Assembly (NCBI GenBank): GCA_009829735.1
Contig: CM020618.1
Span: forward strand, 43,042,878 to 43,106,877
DNA from: Pyropia yezoensis
Lineage: Eukaryota > Rhodophyta > Bangiophyceae > Bangiales > Bangiaceae
Reading direction: 5' to 3'
DNA: 64,000 nucleotides
This document shows positions 28,706-39,493 of the stretch, piece by piece. Positions within the stretch are counted from its first letter, which is position 1, and the number at the start of each line of letters is the position of its first letter. The notes below the pieces were generated by a model that did not search any database, was not told where the DNA came from, and saw only the letters and a list, made by a program, of their open reading frames with translations. A program made the translations under genes and the position numbers.

Positions 28706-28825
28706 GCGCGACGAGGATGAGTGCGACGAGGATGGGTGCGACGATGAAGGGTGCGACGACGGCAGGTGCGACGACGGTGGGCGCGACGACGGTGGGAGCG
28801 ACGACGGCGGGAGCGACGACGGAGG
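28706..28825. repeat. 15-bp minisatellite, eight units
   Basis: Eight contiguous 15-bp units of the type GTGCGACGACGGTGG fill 28706-28825. They sit at the 5' end of the copy 1 gene and encode simple Asp/Gly/Cys or Val/Val/Ala/Pro repeats in different frames. The units differ by one to four bases. Confidence 0.9.
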
Positions 28826-29612
28826 GTGCTTTCTCAAACCGTCTTTTGTATGGCAATTGAACAACTGGCGCAGTTCAAATTCTTTCTAATTCTGCATTCC
28901 GATCGACCTGAGAACGATCGGTGCCGGAGGGCGACCATCGGCGGTCCACCAACATTGGTTACAGTAACTATTCAAATATATCCTATTCGTTTATATAGTA
29001 CCTACAGTCTTTCTCCATTGCTGTGACATCCTTTCTTGGGCACGGTGTCTAGAAGCCAATGCAGGTCCACCGACCTCTACGGTGCGATCAACGCATGTAT
29101 CAGCATTCGATCGTTTTCACCGACCGATCAGAGGGCGGAATCAAGTTACGATCCTTGGACTTCCGGTCGCCACAAAGGGTGCCCAACAATGGACAATGAC
29201 TGTACTTTATAAACGAATAACGATCGACCGCCGGAGATTTCTGGACATTACTCGATCGCTCGCGGTGAGCCAAAATCACCATCCGAGCGTCCACGATTGC
29301 AGCAACCGTCTCCGTGCCCCACCGTCGTCGCGCACCTGCTGTCGTCGAGCACGACCTCTCCCAAGTACATACCTACTGTAGCTCGGCCCCCACCTGCCCC
29401 CTCACCCTGGTTTTTTCCCTTTTCTTGTTCGGGCACTTTCTTACCCTGCCTTCGAAAAACGTTGTTTTTGCCGTCCATCTTCGTGCCACTTCCCACTCCT
29501 GTCCAAGCTCCTTCCCAGCCCTATCCCGTTTGTTTTTGGTCCCTGTTTCCAACCCTTCCCCCTCCAGCCCCCTGCAGAGCCTTGAACCGCAGGTGGACCC
29601 CTGCCCGTCCCC
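28826..29612. promoter_or_regulatory. Divergent upstream region between the two Tigger-type genes
   Basis: AT-richer than its surroundings. Two arms in inverted orientation (28984-29043 and 29180-29219) share TATTCGTTTATAkAGTAC and end in TTGGGCAC, each with a TATA-like box (TTTATATAG on plus, TTTATAAAG on minus). Each box points across the other towards its own gene, so the two 5' transcripts would overlap by about 200 nt. GATCGGT/ACCGATC repeats lie around both arms. No ORF is credible here. Confidence 0.6.
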
Positions 29613-30956
29613 ATGCCGCCTACCACCCCCCGCGGCGCGCGCACCCTGGCTACCGCCGCCGCCGAGGCAGCCGTCCTAGAGATCTTCCCCACGGCGACCC
29701 CGGAGACGCGGCACGCGGTCAGCGTGGCCGCCGCAGCGGCCACCGCAGCTGCGGCTACCCACTTCGAGACCAGTGCGCCGCCTGCTACTTCTGCTCGAGC
29801 GGCTGCGGCGAGGCGGCCAGCGACATCACCGGCGTCTGGCGTCGCCGTTGGGCATGCCCGCAAGGAGCGTACGCCCCTGTCTTTGGGCGACAAGATCGCG
29901 CTCATCCGTTTGTTCGAACGGGGGCTGCACAAGACGACGAGGGGTTTGGTCGATAGCTTTTCTATAACTATTTCCCTTGCCACCGCCCGTCGTATCTGTG
30001 AGCCTCGAGAGCGCGCCCGACTGCTGGCTCAAGCACGTTGCGGGGAGGCGCTGGATGAAGTGCGCTTTCGCCGATCCCGATGCGAGGCTGTTGATAAGGC
30101 TCTGCGCGTTTGATTCGATGGCATTCAGACGATGGCCAGCAGGGACCTACCAGTCACGCTGGCGGTGTTGTAGAACATGGCGGCGGAGATTGCCGCAGAG
30201 CTGGGGCTGGCAGAATTTAAGGCGTCGGTGAGATTGATCCAGACGTGGGCGCAACGTCATCACCTGCGAAATGTGGCGCTTTGGGGGCAAGGTGGCTCGG
30301 CCATTAACGCTGCAAAACAAGGAGAAAAGCGAATGTCTGAGATGCGGGCGGGGCTGGCGAACTACGACCCCAAGAACATCTTCAATATGGACGAGGCCGG
30401 GCTTCAGTATCGCTGCCTACCCAATCGTGCGTACATTGCGGCGGGCCAGGGGCGGCGAGCCCGCGGAACCAAGGCGATAAAGGCCAAGGATCGCGTCACT
30501 CTCGTGCTGGCGTGTAACGCGACAGGCACCCACAAGGTCCCTATCTCCATGATTGGGTCGGCGGCTGTTCCGTTGTGTTTCAAGCCGCCGCGGCCTGGCT
30601 GCCCACTGCCCTACTTTAGCCAAAAGTCGGCGTGGATGGACTATGTCGTGTACAAGAAGTGGTTCAACACCGTCTTCGTTCCCGCTGTGCGGTCAAGATC
30701 AGCCGACCATGTCATCCTCATAGTTGACAACTGCGGAGCGCACTCAGAACTGACTCACCCTCAGATAAAGATTTGCTGTCTTCCCCCCAACGTGACCGCC
30801 ATCCATGAACCTCTCGACGCCGGAGCGATCGCGTGCGTCAAGCGCAGATACAAGAAACGGCTGATCTCGCTGGTGCTGCGGGCTCACCAGGACAAGCAGC
30901 GGCGCATAGCGGCCGAGGCGGCGGCAGCTGGGGGGGCAGCGTCCATGGCAGTGTGA
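29613..30956 (+). pseudogene. Tigger/pogo-type transposase, copy 2, N-terminal and catalytic domains with two in-frame stops
   Basis: A single frame from ATG 29613 to 30956 is interrupted by TGA 30111-30113 and TAG 30173-30175. The N-terminus is Ala-rich, then a CENP-B-like helix-turn-helix (RTPLSLGDKIALIRLFERG...SLATARRICEP), a second DNA-binding part (VRLIQTWAQRHHLRNVALWG) and the DDE_1 catalytic domain. The triad is intact: FNMDEAGLQYRCLP, LIVDNCGAH, HEPLDAGAIA. The first stop stands where family members have Trp before Phe. Either both stops are recent lesions or a small intron removes them; no clear splice pair was seen for the first. It catalyses cut-and-paste transposition if functional. 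Confidence 0.82.
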
Positions 30957-31890
30957 GCTGCACGGCCGGGGGCCGAGGCAGAGCTGCCATCAGGTCAACA
31001 GCCTGACACGGGAGCGGCGGTTGCCGCCGCGCCCTCAACAGTTTTGGGGGCGTCGCTGGGCCACTTAAGTGCGGGGGCGGGGGCGTGGCCTGGGGTGTCA
31101 GGAGCAGCTGATCCTCCAATGGCGGCTGGGTCCGATGGGATAGGGGTGGTCCGGGCGTCGCCATCGGCGGCGCACTCCAGACTAGCCAGGCCGGGGGCGA
31201 CTGCGCTAGACGGCGCTTTTTCATTGCGGGCGGCGACGGGCCCGGCAATGGACCTGACGGCTGTCCTGGCGCTGGACCAGATTGTGGAGACCGGCATGGC
31301 ACCGACAGCGCGGCTGACAGCGGTGGTTGCCGCAAACTCCTTTTTGCCGGGCATTGGCGGCAGTGTGGAGGGCGGCAGTGAGGGTGACGATGACAGCGGC
31401 GGACATGCCTCGTCATCCTCGGCGGATCCGGAGAACCGCAGGGTCAGGAGCCCTGGCCGCCAGGCCTGAATTTGATTGCCGAAGGCCTTGCATCGGCGGC
31501 AGATCTATCCGCGCGGGCAGTCGGAAGCGCTCTCGAGGTTCCCCTTGCGGGCCCCGGCGCAGAGCCATCAACCCCCGGCCGTGATGCGCCGCCTGCGGCA
31601 ACTTCGACTGTACCTTCGCCACAAATTGCCAATCTGGGCACAACCGTGCGGCCCGGTCGGGCTGTGGCACCCTCTGCGCGCCCCACCGCAACCCTGGGGG
31701 CTGCGCAACTCCCTTCATCTGGCCCTGCGATATTGCCTTCCGTCCCGCTCCCCCTCCCCGGTTCGGTTAAAGCGTTTTCATTTACAGCAGACGCCGTTGG
31801 GGGCTTGCTGGGGCCGACGCCAGCTGACGTGGCATAGGCTGCAAGGCCCAACGTGTGGGTGCACCCATCCCCCACGCTTCCCCCTTCCAG
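30957..31890 (+). other. Linker region of Tigger copy 2, possible intron
   Basis: About 930 bp, GC-rich, with frames coding only low-complexity Ala/Pro/Gly sequence, like the Pro-rich linker of copy 1. Immediately before the C-terminal ORF is a pyrimidine tract and AG (CCCCCTTCCAG at 31880-31890), a plausible splice acceptor. The donor was not identified. Confidence 0.4.
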
Positions 31891-31891
31891 G

Positions 31892-32305
31892 ATGCCTCGA
31901 CGGCGCCCACAGGCACGGATCCCGCGGCGGATCCTGAGCGTGCGTGACGGTGCCCTTGTGCACCTTCAGGACGTGGCAAAACTTATGCTTGAGGAGTGGG
32001 CTGCGGTATCACCCGCGGTAATTGCGCACTGCTTGGTCAAGGCGATCGTCCTCCCGCTCGCTATAGAGGCGCGCATTTTAGCCGATTACGGCGACGACCG
32101 TGCCTCGCTTCGTCCCATTGCGGAGGACGTATCCGAGGTCCTGGATATGATGGGGGGTTGTGCTCTGTCGCAGACCTGCTTTGGGGACGGTGACGAAGCT
32201 GGGAGCGAGCTCGCAGTGGAGGGCTTGCCGGGTCTGGAGGAGGACCCGCACGCGATTGAAGACACTGTGGATGCGGAGTGTGGGGTGCTTGGAGCGGACG
32301 ACTAA
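31892..32305 (+). CDS. Tigger copy 2, C-terminal segment
   Basis: 137 codons from ATG 31892 (MPRRRPQARIPRR) to TAA 32303-32305. It contains LEEWAAVSPAVIAHCLVKAIVLP, the pattern Trp-x-x-Val-x-x-x-x-Ile-x-x-Cys that closes Tigger/pogo transposases, and an acidic end. It aligns with 26759-26430 of copy 1. More likely the last exon of the copy 2 transposase than a separate gene. Confidence 0.6.
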   Translation: MPRRRPQARIPRRILSVRDGALVHLQDVAKLMLEEWAAVSPAVIAHCLVKAIVLPLAIEARILADYGDDRASLRPIAEDVSEVLDMMGGCALSQTCFGDGDEAGSELAVEGLPGLEEDPHAIEDTVDAECGVLGADD

Positions 32306-32315
32306 AAATTGTAGG

Positions 32316-33228
32316 TGTAGCGTAATGGAACCCAGGTTCCCGAAACCACTTACCACAAACACACTAACAGGGACCACAATCCGAAGCCCAGGAAGGAACA
32401 GGTAAGAGCCCTTGCTGGTCCACTCGCCCGTTACGATACGAGGCAAAGGTAAACAGGACAGAAGCCCGAGGGAGAAGGAACCCGAAGCACTGTTGATTTT
32501 ACAAGATGGCCCCGGGGAGAACCCCGGAGCACCCCTCAAGAAACTCCCCCCCCTGGCCCCTCCAGGGGCCCAGAACGAGGCTCCCAGAGGGCGCCCCCAG
32601 CGGGCCAAGTGCCAGCAAGGCACCGGCCGCTCACCGGGCCAACGAACGAAAAGCAAGCGAAATCCCCCCGCACACAAATGTCAATCCCCAAAGAAAACTC
32701 AGTGGGAAAAAAGGGGAAAGACACGAAATCAGGCAAGGAAAATAAGTGCGAAAAATCAAGCAAATAACCCGAAGGTCAGTATGCCCCCAACCGGGCACGT
32801 CCTCCGCTCCGCGTGGACCAATCAGGGCACCGGGCGTGTCGCCACTGCCCCGGGCGACCGATGCAGGGATCCCAAGCCAGCGCGTGGTTCCACGTAACGC
32901 TGCCAGCCAGGTCCCAAGGCAGCCTCCCGGGTCCCAACGGTACCTGAGGGCCACAACGCCACATAACCTCCTTACTAGGGCGAAGCGCGCCGCCAGCCTA
33001 CAGGGAAACCGGGCAGAGGGCCTTGAAAGGGTCCGACAGGGTTACACCCGGGTCACAACGAACGGGACGTGGGGCCAGTGTCTGCAAACAAGGTCCCCCC
33101 CACCCCCGACAAGTATCTCCAGGCGGAGGGTCCCAAGCAGACTGACCAGGGCGGCACGGGAGGGCCAAGGGCCACGCTCAGGGTAACAAAGGGGGTGTGG
33201 TGCAGCCGGCGCCGGCCGCCTGCCTGCA
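32316..33228 (-). repeat. Possible LTR of remnant element E
   Basis: Starts TGTAGCGTAATGG just after the Tigger gene and ends about CTGCCTGCA before a pyrimidine tract (TTCTCCTCCCCTCGCCC) that would be the reverse complement of a polypurine tract, as next to the A1, A2 and C1 3' LTRs. With the E reverse-type ORF continuing after the C1 insertion (46228 on), this fits a 3' LTR of a minus-strand element. No second copy lies in the window, so the limits are guesses. No gene is seen in it. Confidence 0.3.
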
Positions 33229-33281
33229 GTTCTCCTCCCCTCGCCCTCCCCATGTAGCGCTCGGCCCCGCGGGGGGGTGAG

Positions 33282-33286
33282 GAGGC
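33282..33286. repeat. Target site duplication GAGGC, left copy (C1 insertion)
   Basis: GAGGC before the C1 LTR at 33287 matches GAGGC at 46223-46227 after the far LTR, linking two LTRs 12 kb apart as ends of one insertion. Confidence 0.9.
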
Positions 33287-33755
33287 TGTGGCAAAAACCA
33301 CTCGCACACGCGACACCCAAGTTGGGGCAGTGCACAAGGGCTGCCTCCCGTGTCGGGGGAACCGGAAGAAGTGCAAGTCGCACACACTCTGTCCCTGTTG
33401 TGGGGCAAACCCCCCACTGACAAACAAGAGGATGGTGTGTGGTCCAACAGTTTCTTGGTCGGGACGGGGACGCAGGGCCAAGCCCCGCTGTCCCTCCCCT
33501 TATCCCCCCAGGGTCCCCTCAGAATCTCGCCACTCAGAATCTCCCACCCCAGCACCTGCCCACCGGGCCACACGAAAATTCAAGACGATAAATGCAGAAA
33601 ACCCTCAAATCCAAGTTGGATTTACTACTAAGCTAACTATCCCAAACTTGGGGAATATGGACCCAAATGCAGGGGGAGGAACGGATCAGGCTAGTGGCCT
33701 GCCGCCCCTTGCATGGCACGTGCTGCCCCCCTACCTGGGGGTCAATACTGTCACA
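33287..33755 (-). repeat. Family C LTR, 3' LTR of C1
   Basis: 469 bp, TGTGGCAAAAACC to ATACTGTCACA on the plus strand. The same family occurs at 45754, 53315 (opposite orientation) and 60188. Directly inside is CTCCCCTCTCCTCAG, the reverse complement of the polypurine tract seen in C2. Confidence 0.92.
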
Positions 33756-34126
33756 CTCCCCTCTCCTCAGTTCCGACCGACCCGGTCGGCCGGGTGAGGG
33801 GGTGCGTAAACGCACGTCTCGGCGTCGGGGGCGCGACTTGCTGTCCCCCCTCGAGTATGTCTCGCGGATGTGGAGGCGTTCACGTTGACCGCCCCTCTCC
33901 TCAAGCTTGCCCACTCGGCAGCTTGCTCTCCCCGGTTCTCACTTGGCCAGTACCACCACATCCCCGTCACCTTCCTCTGGGCCGCCCCACGCTGGGAAGG
34001 CCACCCACGATCCGAGTCCCCCTCAACTCGGGGCGGGTCTCATGGCGCTGTAGCGACGCTTCTCTCCTCAACTTGGGGAGAGCCACGGCGACCCCGGGGG
34101 TGGAGACGGACTTCCTCGATGAACGT

Positions 34127-35684
34127 ATGGAGGACACCTCCTACGGTGCAGCACCCGCTGGGACTTCCGGCGGGGGCTCCGCGATCGCTCCGGGGGATGG
34201 GACGCCCGCGTCACCCGGCTTCGGGTTGACGGCGGGATCTCCCCCGGAGGCGGGACAACTTGTCCCGCGTGAGGCCTTGGGACGGTGGTTTTACCCCGCT
34301 TGGCCTCTGTATGAGGAGGGGTTGACTGTTCTTCGCTGTGGCCGACTTGGCGCAGCAATGGGTCGGGTATGGGACCGCCTACGGGAGAAGTATCCCCGTA
34401 GGGTCGGGTTCCCTGCCGGCTTCAGGACGGACCAGTTTGCCTTCGTAGACGATGAGGAGGTCGAAGACGTACAGCGGGCCAAGGCCATGATGGACCGCGG
34501 GGGAGCTATCCCGGGTCCCGGCGACTTGCCGACCTTTACTTGGGACGCGGTGGCAACTCGCCCCCCGTATCTTCACGAGGCCGATCCGCACGCTCATCAC
34601 TTTGATGTGCGGATGGAGAAGGACTTCCGGCGAGGTCCCTACTTGGTGACCTCGGCTCAACTTCAGTTTCCTAAGCAGTCTGCTGCCAGTAAGGAGCAGT
34701 ACTACCCGAAGAAGCCAGAGTGGTGGCCTCAAGTTGAGGTCCCCTACGGGTTCCCTGCGTTCCTGCCACGGTTGCTGGACCACTTCGGCTCCGTCACGTT
34801 GACGGCTGGCCCAGATCACCTGGTGTGGGCCATGTTGGCCACCCAGTGGCTCCTCGAGGTCATGTTGACCTGGGTGTCCTGTGTCCAGCGGCGGGGGATG
34901 CTCTGGCAACTCCCCCTCCGGCTTGTCCAAGGATTGGAACAGCTCACCCCTCAGCTAGTTGCTGAGGGGTGCTCATCAGGACCACTCACTCTACTTGAGG
35001 AGATACTCCGCCTGCACAAGTTTATCGAGTGGGAGAGCATTGAGCACAAGTTGCGCCGCTCCACTCGTGGGCCCAAGGACGATGGCGCACTTCGCCAGTT
35101 CGTATGGGTCGCTCGTGAACTTCACGACGGCCGTGTGGTACTTCGAGAGGGGTTGGGCATCGGGGACTAACCGTATGCCCCGGGGGTGGATCGCCACACT
35201 GCGCCACCCCCGGACAAGGCCATAGTGACGGCCGTGCCCTCCCACGATGATCATATGACTCAACCCACTGCGGGGGCCCCAAGTCGGGGTCGCAGTTACA
35301 CCCGGGTCCCGCCACCTCGGCGTGCCCCCCCACTTCCGCCTGTCCCCTACCAGCCGCAAGGGGACATCCCGATTAGCGTGGCCGTTGAGTCGTCCACCCC
35401 GGTGGGTGCCAACTTAGGGGCGACCCTTCTGACGGTTTACCCCAAGTTGGTGTTACTGGCTACGCCTCTGACCTCGCAAATGATGATCACCACGTTGGTG
35501 CGCACCATTTCCTGGTTGGCCACGTCGACTGCAACCCTTCAAGCTTCCGAGACTCCTCAAGTTGGGAAGCGTGTTCGTACTGCGGCGGCGACCGCGAGCT
35601 GCGAGTCGGTGGCGGCGTTTATGTCGGCCGAGTTGGCTCGCATTGGGGCTATTATGCCCCAGCCAGCCCCACTTGGGCGTGGCA
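34127..35684 (+). pseudogene. C1 reverse ORF, partial, with in-frame stop
   Basis: Relative to C2 and C3 the original start codon is lost (ACG instead of ATG), and the next ATG is 34127 (MEDTSYGAAPAG). It encodes EALGRWFYPAWPLYEEGLTVL, a DDEEVEDVQRAKAM helix, EWWPQVEVPYGFPAFLPRLLDH, LATQWLLEVML, RRGMLWQLPLRLVQGLEQL (the shared LP motif) and VRELHDGRV-like sequence to TAA at 35168-35170. The same frame continues (HTAPPPDKA, ATASCESVAAFMSAELARIG) until 35684, where B2 begins. The frame upstream to 33713 is open but is UTR and LTR. Confidence 0.7.
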
Positions 35685-36960
35685 ACCACGGGGAAAGCCC
35701 ACTCTCCATCAGACGGCTCGATGACATCCTTCTTGAGCATCTTGTTAACCTGCTTCTCAATCTCATCCCGGCGATGGGGTCCAGCCCGGTACGGTTGCAG
35801 GTGCACTGGCTTAGCATCTGGCTTGAGTTGAATCCGGTGTATGGCGGCGTCCATCTTGCCCAGGTCTCCAGACCACAGGTGCCGATATTCCTGGAGAAGC
35901 TTCTCCAGTGCCTCCTTCAAGTCGGGAGGAACGTTCTCTTGATTGACTTTCGGCATCTCGGGTGGTACTTGATTGGGCTTTGGTGTGTCGCGGCCAGCTT
36001 GCTCTTGTTCCGGAGGTACGTCTAGGGCCGTCAGGTTGGATGTTAACTCCTGTTGCATGTTCAGGAGGTCCTCCTTGCTCATGGCACGGGCAGACCCCCG
36101 GTATGGCTCCGCTGTTCCAACTCGAGTGCCCTTGGCGAGAGTTATCGGCTTCTGGCTCACATTGACGATTAGCACCGAGAACGGGGTGTGCCTCTCCACC
36201 TTCTTGTGATGTCCGTGGGCCAAATATAACCGGTGTTTTGCCAGAAATTCCTTACGTCCGTAGATCAGGCATTGGCCAGTAGTCCGGGTGGTCACTTGAA
36301 CCTTGGTTTCCGGGCGAGGGGGTAGGAGCACCGGTTTGAAGAGAGACAAGGTAGAGGGTGGGATGCGTTCCTTCTGGTTCTTGGGTACACGAACCTTGGC
36401 TTCCAGATGTTCCAGCACCGGTGACACAAATCCATGGTTGAACTGCACCTTGCCCTCCCCGGGCAGGATACTCTTGACATGCTGCTTCTGGAAGTCCCAG
36501 CCTAGGATGAGGGGGACTGATAGGGTCTTGACTACTAGAAAGGGAAAAAGCATTGGTTCATTGTTGACATAGATGGCGACAGGAAGGCGGCCAAGCGGTC
36601 GTAACGTTTGACCGGAAGCGTCTACAATCCGGGTCTTGGTAGGCGCTCTCCAGGCATGTTGACGCCAACCCGGAGGTAGCAGCTTCTCGGTGATGACGCT
36701 TGGTCCGGCTCCCGTGTCAACCACCGGAGTAACAGCTTGGGGGAGGCTATCCCCCACACGCATACGAGCATTAATCTTGAGGTTGTCTTTACGCAGGACG
36801 AGCAAGGTCCCCTTGAACAAGCAGGGTGTCCAGGCGGCTACTAGTTGAACAGGTAACTGCCGTCTCTTCTCCCGGTACGCAAGGGGAGAACGAGAAGGAG
36901 TACCCCGCAGTCGAAGATTCGGGAAGACACTTGGGGAGAGCGCCTGCCCTACTCGTTTCC
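35685..36960 (-). pseudogene. B2 pol, 5' part (protease to start of RT)
   Basis: Near-identical to B1 pol up to GEWAFPVV in the RT fingers, where the sequence jumps into C1 reverse-ORF DNA. The protease DTGAG is intact. It is truncated before the RT catalytic Asp residues. Confidence 0.9.
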
Positions 36961-38709
36961 CGGGTCCGAGGAGTCCTTAGAAGTTTCGGTCTCCAGGTCA
37001 AAGTCCGTAGGAGTTTCCTTCGCCAGAGCCTCCGTGATGCTCTGCAAGGTTGCCACCCGGATTGCGTGCACCTGGGCCTTGTCAATCTTGGAGGGTGCGC
37101 GCCGGTCAGCCCAGTTGACTGCCCTCGCAAACACCAGTCCTTGACGCTTGAGCTTCTCCTGGAGCTCCTCAGGGATGGTCGGGCACTGGTAGGACATGTG
37201 GTCCTCCTTCTGGCAGAGCCAACAAGACCGGAACCGCTGGTTCTTGACCTGCTTGGGGGTAACCAGGGAAGGTTGCTCCTTAGAGACGAAGCCGCCCCAC
37301 CTGTCTCTGGACCCCATGGATGAAGCCTCGCCAACCGCGAGCACCGGTATAGAACCATCAGCTCCCTTATACTTGTCGGGTCCGGGACGAACCCGCGACA
37401 ACGGCTTGGGAGTTGACATCATGGGAGCTTGGAGGGCCTTGGCTTGCCTGTACTTGCCCTGGGTGTAGGCCATCAGTTGCTGAAAGGTATGTTCTTGGTG
37501 TTCCTGGTTGTAGTTCTCAGCGTCAACTTGAAGATATTCAGGAAGCCCTTCCGAGAAGATCATCTTGAGCCTGTCCTCAGGGTAAACGTTGCCACAAGCC
37601 TCGCTCATCTCCCGGACACGACGAGCGAAGGCCTCTGGAGTCTCTTGGCGTTCCATGGTTGCCCGATTGAGCTTGCCCACTGCCTTGCGCAGGGAGTCCG
37701 CGTCAGCGTAGTTGGACAGGAGCCAGTTGACCGCTTCCGGGTAACTCCCCACGGTACGCCCAACAATGTGTCCGGCTGAGTCTGGTAGCACCTGCGCGAA
37801 CCGCTGTTCCGCCTCTCCGGTCATGAAGTTAACCAGGAGGTAGAGTGCCTTGCCCTCGGACACATCGTTGTCATTGCATGCCTTGACAAACCGGCGCAGG
37901 AAGGCAAAGATAAGCGCCGGTCTCTTCCCGGAAAACTTAGGGTGTCCCCCGAAGCTCGGCTGCATGTGCCGGTTCAGGGATGCCATCTTCTTGGCCATCC
38001 TCCGGGTATAACTTTGGTCTTGGTTCTCCAGCCGGTAGTTGCCCCAATACGTGACCTTGTTCAGGGTAGCATCCCCCACTTGGTGAGCAGGGAAGTCAAA
38101 CTCGACGAGCCTGCGCCGGGTAGGAAAAGGGGATGCGTCCCGGTCGTATCCCTCCTCAGAGCTGGAGGAATTAGTCTCGCTGGTGCTAGAGCGTCGACGA
38201 CGATGCCGACGCCTCCGGCTGCTCCGGTTGCCGGTCTTGGAGCTCCCCGCCCCATAGGATGCAAGGGGAGGAAAAGCTTGGCCGGTCCCAGGAGTCGAGG
38301 TCTCAGGGAGACCCATAGAACCAGTCACAGCGGTGCCTCTGGCACTGCCAGCGTCCACAGGAAGAGGTGTATACACCCAACTGCCATGTGTAGGTCCAGG
38401 AGTAAACACGCCAGGGGCTATCCCTGGGAGTTCAGGAGTAGAACCGACAGGAGGGAGACGTATGCTACGAGCGGACTCAAACGCCGTTGACCCAGGAGTG
38501 GCTCCCACAGGAGGGACAGCGGGAGCAACGGGAGCAGGAGGTCCTTGGCCACCTGTTGACTCCAGTCCGCTACCGGGTGTCCCGCCCAGGTCTGCTTCGC
38601 CCGTAGGGAAAACGCCGGGTTGGGCACCGTCCCCCGCGGTGACCAGGGATGCGTCAAGGGACGCGGGGTCTACCCCTTCGGGCACCGTCGTGCCAGGGGG
38701 GGTAGCCAT
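36949..38709 (-). CDS. gag: B2 Gag polyprotein (intact)
   Basis: 586 aa, differing from B1 Gag at only a few residues by eye (for example SIRLPP for SRRLPP, EFDFPA for EFNFPA, NWADRR for NWDDRR). Capsid region, basic block and the CCHC knuckle CWLCQKEDHMSYQC are intact. It ends with the same GGGAAAC GAG TAG (slippery site at 36955-36961). With its own LTR upstream it could still supply Gag. Confidence 0.9.
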   Translation of the reverse strand: MATPPGTTVPEGVDPASLDASLVTAGDGAQPGVFPTGEADLGGTPGSGLESTGGQGPPAPVAPAVPPVGATPGSTAFESARSIRLPPVGSTPELPGIAPGVFTPGPTHGSWVYTPLPVDAGSARGTAVTGSMGLPETSTPGTGQAFPPLASYGAGSSKTGNRSSRRRRHRRRRSSTSETNSSSSEEGYDRDASPFPTRRRLVEFDFPAHQVGDATLNKVTYWGNYRLENQDQSYTRRMAKKMASLNRHMQPSFGGHPKFSGKRPALIFAFLRRFVKACNDNDVSEGKALYLLVNFMTGEAEQRFAQVLPDSAGHIVGRTVGSYPEAVNWLLSNYADADSLRKAVGKLNRATMERQETPEAFARRVREMSEACGNVYPEDRLKMIFSEGLPEYLQVDAENYNQEHQEHTFQQLMAYTQGKYRQAKALQAPMMSTPKPLSRVRPGPDKYKGADGSIPVLAVGEASSMGSRDRWGGFVSKEQPSLVTPKQVKNQRFRSCWLCQKEDHMSYQCPTIPEELQEKLKRQGLVFARAVNWADRRAPSKIDKAQVHAIRVATLQSITEALAKETPTDFDLETETSKDSSDPGNE

Positions 38710-38921
38710 GTTGGTCTCTTGACAACCACAGTCCAGTTACCTGCGTGTCCAAAGATCGCAAGACCACAAGAGAGGGGTTGGAGAGCCAGGAATGGGATTC
38801 CCGTGAACGCGTGCAAATAATTCCCAAACCACAGAAAAAGACAGAACAGGAACAACCCAACCGCTGCTCCCAAATGTCTCTTCCCAAACACTCCGACAGT
38901 CCCCTGCTGCTGCACCAAATA

Positions 38922-39493
38922 TGTGGTATAAAACTCGATCCTCTCAGACACGTGGCAATATCCCTCGGGGGAAAGGGACAGGTAACGCAGAAAGGGGAAC
39001 TACGAGAATGGTATGCCTGTTGCCTCACGTGCCTGCTTGCAGGGCAAACAGATACGCACGGTAGTGCACACGGGGAAGAGGAAAGCAAACGCGCAGTTGT
39101 CTTTTTCCCTGAGGGCGCGGGCCAAGGGCGCCTCGCTGTCCCTCTTAACGTGCATCTGGGGGAGCCTCGGCACGCTGGCCAAGTAGCCCACCCCATACCC
39201 CGAGTGGCCCCGACCCGAGTCTAACCTCGTCAGGTCGGGGGCCACTATCACTACTAATTCTATTCCCACTCACTAATCTCACACTCAAATTCTCTCAAAT
39301 CAAGTCCCTCACAAATATACAAAAACCCACGAGAAATCCCTCTCTCACGGGTGGATAGCGTAGTCCACCGCATCCCAGTGCCGGGCACGGGCCACGGGCA
39401 CCAACCATCACCACACGGCGCCCGTGTTCTGGCACCTGGTGCCCTCTGGTCGTAGTCCCGGGTCAGCGCCAAGTCGGGGCCAGGGATGCTACA
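38922..39493 (-). repeat. Family B LTR, inverted 5' LTR of B2
   Basis: 572 bp, minus strand. The inner side has the leader and a primer-binding site with one change (TGGTGCAGC for TGGTGGAGC). The outer end abuts internal pol sequence instead of a target site. Confidence 0.93.

Noticed and set aside
29613-30956. Reassigned stop codons suggested by TGA and TAG inside Tigger copy 2
   Set aside because: gag, pol and other genes here end normally at TAA, TAG and TGA, so the in-frame stops are best read as lesions or an unseen intron.
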